Counted from the stretch's first letter, positions 7,615-11,603 are shown. The stretch is DNA of 17,413 nt from an uncultured Bacilli bacterium (GCA_947584105.1 CANPWK010000007.1:1-17413), one strand, 5' to 3'. Made by a program: numbers and translations. Notes: generated by a model not told the origin, from the letters alone.

Positions 7615-7635
7615 TTTAAAAAGTACATTTTTATA
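7603..7635 (+). terminator. Terminator of the 31-residue ORF unit
   Basis: A 10-bp perfect stem AAAATGTACT (7603-7612) with AGTACATTTT (7622-7631) and a 9-nt loop runs into a T tract. The following TAGACA -35 hexamer (7634-7639) starts the next unit at once. Confidence 0.7.
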
Positions 7636-7662
7636 GACATTTTTTTTAAAATGTAGTATTAT
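7634..7662 (+). promoter_or_regulatory. Promoter of the structured RNA
   Basis: TAGACA (7634-7639) and TATTAT (7657-7662) are 17 bp apart, sharing the TAGACA -35 of the rnjA and tRNA-Gly promoters. The predicted start, G at 7669, is exactly the first base of the 5' closing stem of the RNA. Confidence 0.65.
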
Positions 7663-7695
7663 GTAAGTGAGATATACAAGATAGTTAGGTGTTTC

Positions 7696-7740
7696 CCTCT
7701 GTTCTATCAAAAGTCAAAACAGCTAAAACTAGAATAGAGG
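7696..7740 (+). promoter_or_regulatory. Ribosome-binding-site sequestering hairpin
   Basis: The 11-bp stem (one G-U pair) with a 23-nt A-rich loop covers AGAGG of the AGAGGTGAT ribosome-binding site, leaving the ATG at 7749 just outside. The arm at 7697-7701 can instead pair with 7887-7891, so opening and closing of the site may be switched by 3'-end pairing or processing. Confidence 0.55.
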
Positions 7741-7748
7741 TGATGTCT

Positions 7749-7880
7749 ATGAAAGGAATTTATGGAATATATCATAATGCTAGTTATAGCAGTTATGGTT
7801 ATAACAAAATTTTACAATCAAGACTAAAAGAAAAACACCTATTCAACATTGAGTATGGTGTTTTTCAAGAACTAAAATAA
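7749..7880 (+). CDS. Small tyrosine-rich peptide, 43 residues, unknown
   Basis: The peptide starts MKGIYGIYHNASYSSYGYNK and ends NIEYGVFQELK. It is basic and rich in tyrosine, glycine and serine in its first half, and has no hydrophobic membrane span. The start at 7749 is chosen because GAGGTGAT at 7737-7744 is spaced correctly for it. An in-frame ATG at 7743 overlaps that site, and the longer frame back to GTG at 7689 runs through the leader hairpin. Its second half overlaps a 15-bp hairpin (7830-7866), so coding and structure share the same bases. It lies between integrase and repressor, a usual place for lysogeny-expressed accessory genes. I do not recognise the family. A toxin, a regulator peptide or a leader peptide are all possible. 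Confidence 0.5.
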   Translation: MKGIYGIYHNASYSSYGYNKILQSRLKEKHLFNIEYGVFQELK

Positions 7881-7969
7881 TTTAGGCAGAGATTAACACC
7901 TAACACGTCATATCAAGTGTATCTCTTTTTTTATTGTATGTGATTTCTCACATCTGTATACATAATATC

Positions 7970-7987
7970 ATAAAAATTAATTTTTAT
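7970..7987 (-). terminator. AT-only palindrome downstream of the repressor gene
   Basis: A perfect 18-bp palindrome (ATAAAAATT and its complement) lies 7 bp beyond the repressor stop codon. It has no strong T tract on the minus strand, so termination here is uncertain. Just beyond, ATGTGA-TTTC-TCACAT (about 7938-7953) forms a second small hairpin. Confidence 0.3.
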
Positions 7988-7994
7988 CAAGTTA

Positions 7995-8327
7995 TTATTG
8001 ATTCTTTTTATCTCTCAATGTTTCTACAACCATCATAGCCTTTTCAAATTCTTCTAAAGTAAAATCTTGCCCTGCCATAAGACCTGCTTCTTGACAGGCA
8101 CTTTTAAGTTTTGCAATCTTGTCTAGATCATCTTGATTAAAGCCGAGTAGGTAATTTGGTGAAACATTAAAATATTTTGCAATTTTTTCTAATATTTCAT
8201 ATGAAGGTTGGCTAGTATTGTTCTCCCAATATGAGACAGTATTTTTAGCAACTCCACATATTTTACCTAATTCCTCTTGCGTAACATTTCTTTCTTTTCG
8301 TAATTCTTTTAATCTGTCCCCAAACAT
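7995..8327 (-). CDS. XRE-family repressor, CI-like
   Basis: The 110-residue protein has an HTH_3 DNA-binding domain over residues 5-61. It contains RLKELRKERNVTQEELGKIC, then GVAKNTVSYWENNTSQPSYE, then IAKYFNVSPNYLLG. These are the five helices of the phage repressor family. The C-terminal 45 residues are helical and lack a LexA-like S24 peptidase domain, so release from lysogeny would not use RecA-stimulated self-cleavage. The ATG at 8327 is preferred: AAGGA lies 10 nt upstream, while the GTG three codons earlier is too close to it. The gene is minus-strand and divergent from the strong rightward promoter at 8480, the classic repressor position. Upstream are a -10 hexamer at 8380-8385 and a TA-rich palindrome. 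Confidence 0.88.
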   Translation of the reverse strand: MFGDRLKELRKERNVTQEELGKICGVAKNTVSYWENNTSQPSYEILEKIAKYFNVSPNYLLGFNQDDLDKIAKLKSACQEAGLMAGQDFTLEEFEKAMMVVETLRDKKNQ

Positions 8328-8353
8328 GAAAATCACGTCCTTTTTGCAATTTT

Positions 8354-8385
8354 TATATATATACGTAGTATATATATAAATTATA
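8354..8385 (-). promoter_or_regulatory. Repressor leader palindrome and -10
   Basis: Minus-strand TATAAT lies at 8380-8385 without a clear -35. Immediately downstream is an inverted repeat of two TATATATATA arms (8354-8363 and 8369-8378) around CGTAG. It could be an autoregulatory operator or a leader hairpin, although simple TA runs are self-complementary by composition. Confidence 0.4.
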
Positions 8386-8479
8386 TCATAAAGTGGTTAA
8401 AAAGTATTGACATTTTACACAAAAAAATCAATTAATTTGAATAAAAAAGTTAAAAAATCAAGAAAATAGAAAAATACTA

Positions 8480-8508
8480 TTGACATAGTTCAAAAAAATT
8501 GATATTAT
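8480..8508 (+). promoter_or_regulatory. Strong rightward early promoter (PR-like)
   Basis: A perfect TTGACA (8480-8485), a 17-bp spacer and TATTAT (8503-8508) predict a start at about 8515. It diverges from the repressor gene and points toward the Cro-like gene and the early operon, with nearly 700 nt of leader before the first plus-strand gene. An isolated TTGACA at 8407 has no matching -10. Confidence 0.8.
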
Positions 8509-8514
8509 TATATC

Positions 8515-8539
8515 GTAAGGTACAGAAAGAGTACTTTAC
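8515..8539 (+). promoter_or_regulatory. Operator-like palindrome / 5' hairpin at PR start
   Basis: GTAAGGTAC (8515-8523) and GTACTTTAC (8531-8539) form an inverted repeat with a 7-nt centre, located exactly at the predicted transcription start. The core GTAC-N7-GTAC recurs at 9090-9104 over the leftward promoter. It could be a repressor operator in DNA or a stabilising 5' hairpin in RNA. Confidence 0.5.
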
Positions 8540-8624
8540 AAGTGATAGTAGTGTAGTGAAATAAAGACTTTCATGATATGAAACACTTTGTAGGAATTTC
8601 AAAATTTATTTAGTGCTACACCTA
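8540..8624 (+). other. Structured untranslated leader without a gene
   Basis: No credible ORF is present here. TTTCAT-GAT-ATGAAA, flanked by AAAG and CTTT, forms a hairpin at about 8566-8592. GTGTAG near 8554 is complementary to CTACAC at 8616-8621 and could enclose it. Together with the adjoining stretch this accounts for the roughly 330 gene-free bases between the repressor and the first minus-strand peptide gene. Confidence 0.35.
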
Positions 8625-8653
8625 AAATAAAAAAAGAAAAGTGCTACACTTTT
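8625..8653 (-). terminator. Terminator of the leftward peptide unit
   Basis: A 7-bp stem AAAAGTG (8637-8643) with CACTTTT (8647-8653) and a 3-nt loop is followed on the minus strand by CTTTTTTTATTTT. It begins 4 bp past the stop of the 32-residue ORF. Confidence 0.75.
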
Positions 8654-8657
8654 GGGG

Positions 8658-8756
8658 TCATTTTTTAGTGACTATCCTTATTAACGAAATATCGCTAATT
8701 TGGACATTTATGCCACCAAAAAGTGCCTTAATCAATGTAATAAATACACTTTTCAT
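8658..8756 (-). CDS. Small peptide B, 32 residues, paralogue of peptide A
   Basis: The peptide begins MKSVFITLIKALFGGINVQI and ends SDISLIRIVTKK. Its first 16 residues are hydrophobic or amphipathic with two lysines, and the C-terminal half is beta-like and basic. GAGGTGATA precedes the ATG at good spacing. A complement of that site, TATCACC on the minus strand at 8822-8828, could hide it. A strong terminator follows directly. It aligns with peptide A: LF, then GIN-V-I-DISL-I paired with DITVKIGDISLVKI, then VT-K-K paired with VTRK, so the two arose by duplication. Both lie antisense to the PR transcript. The size and amphipathic start resemble type I toxins, but I recognise no family. Confidence 0.6.
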   Translation of the reverse strand: MKSVFITLIKALFGGINVQISDISLIRIVTKK

Positions 8757-8758
8757 AG

Positions 8759-8828
8759 TATCACCTCGATTCATTAGGTTTCCCTTAGAAAAGAAGTGCT
8801 ACCCTAAAACCAAAATTAATTGGTGATA
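8759..8828 (-). promoter_or_regulatory. Possible ribosome-binding-site occlusion in peptide B leader
   Basis: On the minus strand TATCACC (8828-8822) can pair perfectly with GGTGATA (8765-8759), which contains the Shine-Dalgarno of peptide B. Between them lie a small ACCAA/TTGGT hairpin and a GTAGCACTT repeat. Confidence 0.35.
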
Positions 8829-8832
8829 GGCA

Positions 8833-8876
8833 AAATAAGAGAGTTAAGTTTCAATTTTTCGAGGACTGAACTTAAC
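8833..8876 (-). terminator. Hairpin between peptide genes A and B
   Basis: GTTAAGTT (8843-8850) and AACTTAAC (8869-8876) form an 8-bp stem, extendable by two pairs with a bulge. On the minus strand it is followed by TCTCTTATTTTG. It may attenuate transcription between the two peptide genes. Confidence 0.45.
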
Positions 8877-8897
8877 CCTAAACATCAAAGTGAGAAA

Positions 8898-9005
8898 CTA
8901 TTTTCTCGTAACATTTATCTTAACAAGCGAAATATCGCCTATTTTGACAGTGATGTCATTTGAGAATAGTATCTCCAGAACATGTAGGAGCATATGCTCA
9001 CTCAC
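8898..9005 (-). CDS. Small peptide A, 35 residues, paralogue of peptide B
   Basis: The GTG start at 9005 is chosen because AAAGGG lies 7 nt upstream. An in-frame ATG four codons in, at 8993, would give 31 residues and begin MLLHVLEILF. The C-terminal part reads SNDITVKIGDISLVKINVTR followed by K and aligns with peptide B (shared DISL core, basic end). At DNA level the two share GCGATATTTCG in the middle of the gene and a GTAGCACTTC motif upstream. Peptide A is first after the strong leftward promoter at 9098-9126. No homologue is recognised. The paralogy itself is the best evidence that both are translated. Confidence 0.6.
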   Translation of the reverse strand: MSEHMLLHVLEILFSNDITVKIGDISLVKINVTRK

Positions 9006-9087
9006 TTTCTATCCCTTTCGGTTTAGGAAGTGCTACACATTTCATTATACTACTTATCACAGATGTATAAGACACACCTATGACAGT

Positions 9088-9106
9088 TAGTACATTAATT
9101 GTACTA
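9088..9106. promoter_or_regulatory. Operator-like 19-bp palindrome on the leftward promoter
   Basis: TAGTACA (9088-9094) and TGTACTA (9100-9106) are perfect inverted arms around TTAAT. The element covers the -10 (9098-9103) and the predicted start (about 9091) of the leftward promoter, ideal for repression. Its GTAC-N7-GTAC core matches the palindrome at the PR start. Confidence 0.6.
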
Positions 9107-9126
9107 CAAACACCTTGTAATGTCAA
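9098..9126 (-). promoter_or_regulatory. Strong leftward promoter for peptides A and B
   Basis: On the minus strand a perfect TTGACA (9121-9126) is followed after 17 bp by TACAAT (9098-9103). The transcript would read peptide A, the intergenic hairpin, peptide B and the terminator at 8625-8653. With read-through it would continue toward the repressor gene. Confidence 0.8.
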
Positions 9127-9171
9127 TGATTTAAACGAAAATTTAGGCTATCTAGGTGTTTTTCTTATACT
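9108..9171 (+). promoter_or_regulatory. Cro-like gene leader with inverted repeat and weak promoter
   Basis: AAACACCT (9108-9115) and AGGTGTTT (9154-9161) are perfectly complementary across a 38-nt loop in plus-strand RNA. A possible local promoter is TTAGGC (9143-9148), 17 bp, TATACT (9166-9171), with a poor -35. TAGGTGTTTTTC at 9153-9164 is a 12-base complement of 7830-7841 in the structured RNA. Confidence 0.35.
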
Positions 9172-9197
9172 CAAATTTAAAAGAAAGGAGAGTAAAA

Positions 9198-9446
9198 ATG
9201 CAAATAATAAAAACCATTGATTCAAAATTTTATCGAGAACTTGGAAAACAATTACGAAAAATCAGGCAACATAGAGATATGACGTTGTTAGAATTGTCTC
9301 AAGAAACGGGTTATTCTAGATCATTAATTGATCATTGGGAACTTGGTTTAAACAAGATAAAACCTAAACAATTTGAACAACTTTGTAAAGCATTGCAAGT
9401 AAGTAATAACATTTGCGTAGAAGTAAAAATAGGATTTTGGAAATGA
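9198..9446 (+). CDS. XRE-family regulator, Cro-like
   Basis: The 82-residue protein is a single helix-turn-helix domain (about 15-70) containing LGKQLRKIRQHRDMTLLELS, QETGYSRSLIDHWELGLNKI and KALQVS. Small size and position as the first rightward gene after the switch suggest Cro or an early regulator. The ATG at 9198 is chosen because AAAGGAG (9184-9190) precedes it by 7 nt. A 14-codon upstream extension has no such signal and reads through that site. It may bind the same GTAC-containing palindromes as the CI-like protein; this is inferred from position only. Confidence 0.82.
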   Translation: MQIIKTIDSKFYRELGKQLRKIRQHRDMTLLELSQETGYSRSLIDHWELGLNKIKPKQFEQLCKALQVSNNICVEVKIGFWK

Positions 9447-9468
9447 CAAATAAAAAAATTTATTACTA

Positions 9469-9490
9469 GTACATAGAGAATATTATGTAC
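9469..9490. repeat. Inverted repeat between cro-like gene and 38-residue ORF
   Basis: GTACATA (9469-9475) and TATGTAC (9484-9490) are perfect arms around 8 nt. With no T tract it is more likely an operator or an mRNA processing or stabilising hairpin than a terminator. Confidence 0.4.
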
Positions 9491-9520
9491 GAAAAAATGA
9501 TGATAGAAAAGGAGGAAAAT

Positions 9521-9637
9521 ATGTCAAGAAAAATAATCTTTTTGAAAGATATAACTTTAGAAGAAGCAGAAAAATTAGAAAATTATGTGTGGAAACAAGA
9601 TAAATTAATACCTGCTGAAATGATTGAAGGTGAATAA
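9521..9637 (+). CDS. Small ORF, 38 residues, unknown
   Basis: The peptide starts MSRKIIFLKDITLEEAEKLE and ends MIEGE. AAGGAGG at 9509-9515 supports the ATG at 9521; an in-frame ATG at 9485 would place that site inside the gene. The stop TAA overlaps the next ATG (TAATG) at 9637, showing translational coupling to the replisome organizer. It is acidic and helical. No family recognised. Confidence 0.6.
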   Translation: MSRKIIFLKDITLEEAEKLENYVWKQDKLIPAEMIEGE

Positions 9638-10404
9638 TGAAATATACGATTGAAGGATTTAGTCAAGAAGAAGCACTAAAAATAAAAAATTTAGATGTAG
9701 TTGATTTAGTTATTTTAAGATGGATAGTTGATTTTGAACCAAATATGACAAAAAAAGAAATAGATGGAGAAATATATTTTTGGGTCAATTATCAAAGTTT
9801 ATTAGATGCATTGCCAATTTTAAACATAAAAAAATTAGCATTATATAGAAGGCTAGAAAAAATGTGTAATCTTGAAATTTTGAAACACAAAAACATAAAA
9901 GATAATGGAAATTATTCTTATTACACATTTGGTGAAAAATATAGAACCCTTATATCTTCAACGATAGAACCTTATATCTCTAACGATAGAACCCTTATAT
10001 CTTCAACGATAGAACAAAATAATTCATCTATTAAAGAAATTCATCTATTAAATAATTCTAAAGAAAATATAAAAGAAAGGTTTAATAAATTTTGGGATGC
10101 ATATCCAAAAAAAGTTTCAAAAGGAATTGCAGAAAAGTGGTTTATAAAAAATAATCCTAGTGATGATCTAGTTAATGAAATGATTTCTAAAATTAAACTT
10201 CTTAAACAAACTGAACAGTGGCAAACCAATAACGGCAAATTTATTCCATATCCATCAACATGGCTAAATGCCAAAGGTTGGGAAGATGAAATTATAAACC
10301 ATAATTCATTAAAACAAAATTGGATGAATGAACAAATTGAGCAACAAGAAGCTACTCCAGAAGAAATACAAGCGCTAGAAAGGAGACTAAATGGTAAAAG
10401 ATGA
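9637..10404 (+). CDS. Phage replisome organizer / replication initiator
   Basis: The 255-residue protein has an N-terminal winged-helix region (about 18-105) with DLVILRWIVDF, a WVNYQSLLDALPIL segment and a RRLEKMCNLEILKH recognition-like stretch. Such proteins bind phage origins and recruit the host replicative helicase. Residues 103-127 are a low-complexity stretch encoded by three tandem DNA repeats, the probable origin. The C-terminal segment FNKFWDAYPKK (149-159) through PYPSTWLNAKGWEDE (204-218) is a motif common at the end of phage replication proteins. Start and stop overlap the neighbours (TAATG before, ATGA after). No separate DnaC-like helicase loader is recognised, so this protein or the next one may do that job. 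Confidence 0.8.
   Translation: MKYTIEGFSQEEALKIKNLDVVDLVILRWIVDFEPNMTKKEIDGEIYFWVNYQSLLDALPILNIKKLALYRRLEKMCNLEILKHKNIKDNGNYSYYTFGEKYRTLISSTIEPYISNDRTLISSTIEQNNSSIKEIHLLNNSKENIKERFNKFWDAYPKKVSKGIAEKWFIKNNPSDDLVNEMISKIKLLKQTEQWQTNNGKFIPYPSTWLNAKGWEDEIINHNSLKQNWMNEQIEQQEATPEEIQALERRLNGKR
9943..10016. repeat. Iterons: probable phage replication origin inside the initiator gene
   Basis: Three back-to-back repeats lie at 9943-9965 (23 nt), 9966-9987 (22 nt, missing one C) and 9988-10010 (23 nt), plus the start of a fourth (AGAACA). The unit begins AGAACCCTTATATC and ends TCAACGAT. Repeats 1 and 3 are identical. The spacing is about two helical turns. As in lambda O, an origin embedded in the initiator gene is common in phages. 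Confidence 0.75.
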
Positions 10405-10736
10405 TAGAATTAATAGATTTAACGAAATGGAAAAAACAAAAGCAAATAATTTTAGAACTTCATAGAGAATACGGCATTAATATAACCTCAAGAGAATGGA
10501 GAGGTCAAGTTAAAAAATGGAATAAAAAATGGAGATATCAAGAAGTACCATATTATGTAACTCATTCATCACAACTTGGATTTAAAGCAACAACTGATTT
10601 TAAAGAAGCAAAAATAGGAAGAAATGATTATGTATCTAGATTAAAAGCAAATAGAGATAATATTTTGGATTGCGATGAAGGATTTCAAAGATATTACAAT
10701 TGTAAAATAAATTTTGAGACAGGGGAAATAGAATGA
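10401..10736 (+). CDS. Conserved-looking phage early protein, 111 residues, unknown
   Basis: The start overlaps the initiator stop as ATGA. The N-terminal half is basic and helical, with LHREYGINITSREWRGQVKK resembling a helix-turn-helix. The central VTHSSQLGFKATTDFKEAK fits a wing-like beta hairpin before further helices. I recall similar small phage proteins with a TSRE-(x)n-HS-x-GY/F pattern, of unproven function. The position directly after the initiator suggests a role in replication initiation, possibly as a loader or DNA-binding accessory. Confidence 0.65.
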   Translation: MIELIDLTKWKKQKQIILELHREYGINITSREWRGQVKKWNKKWRYQEVPYYVTHSSQLGFKATTDFKEAKIGRNDYVSRLKANRDNILDCDEGFQRYYNCKINFETGEIE

Positions 10737-10891
10737 AAAAAATAATTTCTAAAAGGGAATATAACAAATTAAAAAAAATTTATGCTCCACAAAAAATAAT
10801 AAACATGCATACTATGTTAAAAATTACTTTATCAAGTGCTCAAATAAAAGAATTGATACATTTAAGAGATTCACATGAAAAAAGAACTTAG
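10733..10891 (+). CDS. Small ORF, 52 residues, unknown
   Basis: The ATG overlaps the preceding stop as ATGA. The peptide starts MKKIISKREYNKLKKIYAPQ and ends LIHLRDSHEKRT. It is strongly basic and helical. It overlaps the start of the next ORF by 17 nt. The dense overlaps on both sides support it as a real operon member. Confidence 0.55.
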   Translation: MKKIISKREYNKLKKIYAPQKIINMHTMLKITLSSAQIKELIHLRDSHEKRT

Positions 10892-11054
10892 TGAAAATAT
10901 TGAATACAGTTATGATTGGTTATTACAAGAAATCATCAAAACTGATTTTAAACAAAAGGAAACAGGCAAAATTCAATATGTAAAAATGACTAAAATTGAT
11001 TTATTAAAATTAGTGCAAAAATTTATAAAACTAAATGAGAGAGGTGGAAACTAA
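10875..11054 (+). CDS. Small ORF, 59 residues, unknown
   Basis: The peptide starts MKKELSENIEYSYDWLLQEI and ends LVQKFIKLNERGGN. It ends TAATG onto the next gene, whose GAGGTGG site (11041-11047) lies within this frame's 3' end. It is predicted helical. No family recognised. Confidence 0.55.
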   Translation: MKKELSENIEYSYDWLLQEIIKTDFKQKETGKIQYVKMTKIDLLKLVQKFIKLNERGGN

Positions 11055-11284
11055 TGAAACATATATTTAAAATTAAAGTTTATAAAATGTTTGGATTAAA
11101 AAAAAGTTTTAAAATAAAAACTACTATGTCTATAGATGAACTAAATAGAAATATTAAAGAACAATACGATGGGGATTTAGTATCTTTCTGCAATATTAAT
11201 GGAGAATTTATACATTTTGATAGATGTAGTATTGAAAAAATTATTGTTAAAGAGAAAAAAAATAATGTTAACACTACCAATTAA
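11054..11284 (+). CDS. Hypothetical protein, 76 residues
   Basis: The start shares a base with the previous stop (TAATG), and GAGGTGG is 6 nt upstream. The protein reads MKHIFKIKVYKMFGLKKSFK at the start, then SIDELNRNIKEQYDGDLVSF and an INGEFIHFDRCSIEKIIV segment. It looks like a small alpha/beta protein with an N-terminal basic strand. Its 3' end overlaps the ASCH gene by 20 nt. No function assigned. Confidence 0.6.
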   Translation: MKHIFKIKVYKMFGLKKSFKIKTTMSIDELNRNIKEQYDGDLVSFCNINGEFIHFDRCSIEKIIVKEKKNNVNTTN

Positions 11285-11603
11285 GAAAAAATGGTTCGAT
11301 ATGATTAAATCTGGAGAAAAGAAAGAAGAATATCGAGAAATAAAACCATATTATACGAGTAGATTTTCTAAATTATATTTTGTTTTTAACCATGAATTAA
11401 CCGAGCGAGAAATGGAATATTTAATGATACCAGAAGACTATATGATTTTTGATGTTGTTTTTAGAAATGGTTATAGTAAAAAAAGTCCTCAAATTAAATG
11501 CAAAGTAAAAATATTTGAGGGGATTGGCAAAGAAGAATGGGGAGCAGAACCTAACAAATTATATTATGTATTAAAAATATTAAGTGTAGAAGAGGTGAAA
11601 TAG
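11265..11603 (+). CDS. ASCH-domain protein
   Basis: The 112-residue protein begins MLTLPIKKKWFDMIKSGEKK followed by EEYREIKPYY, the characteristic start of ASCH/PUA-like domains (L-x-I-K-K-x-W-x-x-I-x-S-G-x-K-x-x-E-Y-R). These small beta barrels are thought to bind RNA or modified nucleotides, and they are common in phage early regions. The frame is open back to 11199, but the domain starts exactly at the ATG at 11265 and the upstream 22 codons lie inside the previous gene, so the shorter start is used. The Shine-Dalgarno is weak (AAAGAG). Confidence 0.75.
   Translation: MLTLPIKKKWFDMIKSGEKKEEYREIKPYYTSRFSKLYFVFNHELTEREMEYLMIPEDYMIFDVVFRNGYSKKSPQIKCKVKIFEGIGKEEWGAEPNKLYYVLKILSVEEVK

Larger units (their letters stand above)
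7669..7932 (+). ncRNA. Predicted 264-nt structured mRNA/RNA with embedded small ORF
   Basis: The transcript is bounded by a promoter whose start falls at 7669 and by a T7 run at 7926-7932. Its ends pair: GAGATATAC (7669-7677) with GTGTATCTC (7917-7925). Next come GATA (7680-7683) with TATC (7911-7914), TTAGGTGTT (7685-7693) with AACACCTAA (7895-7903), and CTCTG (7697-7701) with CAGAG (7887-7891). An 11-bp hairpin CCTCTGTTCTA (7696-7706)/TAGAATAGAGG (7730-7740) buries the Shine-Dalgarno of the 43-residue ORF and competes with the last of these long-range pairings. A second hairpin (7830-7866) lies inside the ORF, and its AAACACCTA arm is an alternative partner for TAGGTGTTT at 7686. Long-range end pairing with a hidden start site is a hallmark of type I toxin messages. 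The class is unrecognised, and the fold was drawn by eye without energy calculation. Confidence 0.6.
8612..9038. repeat. Four dispersed AGTGCTACAC repeats
   Basis: Copies lie at 8612-8621, 8640-8649, 8795-8804 (last bases ACCC) and 9029-9038. Each contains GTG-CTA-CAC, a short imperfect palindrome. Two copies (8795, 9029) are at equivalent places upstream of the two peptide genes and one (8640) is the core of the terminator, so part of the pattern reflects duplication of a peptide-gene unit. Confidence 0.55.

Noticed and set aside
8407..8435. A promoter from the TTGACA at 8407-8412
   Set aside because: No acceptable -10 hexamer is found 16-18 bp downstream.
8641..8826. A 61-codon plus-strand ORF opposite peptide B
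   Set aside because: It has no ribosome site, unusual composition, and overlaps a terminator and the better supported minus-strand peptide gene.
8890..9090. A 66-codon plus-strand ORF opposite peptide A
   Set aside because: It has no ribosome site and runs through the leader and operator region; the minus-strand peptide has a paralogue and a promoter.
9156..9197. 14-codon N-terminal extension of the Cro-like protein
   Set aside because: It would translate through the strong AAAGGAG at 9184-9190 that fixes the start at 9198.
9943..10016. Short CRISPR-like array
   Set aside because: The repeats are contiguous with no spacers and lie in frame in an initiator gene; iterons explain them better.
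11199..11264. 22-codon N-terminal extension of the ASCH protein
   Set aside because: It lies inside the preceding gene, and the domain begins exactly at the ATG at 11265.
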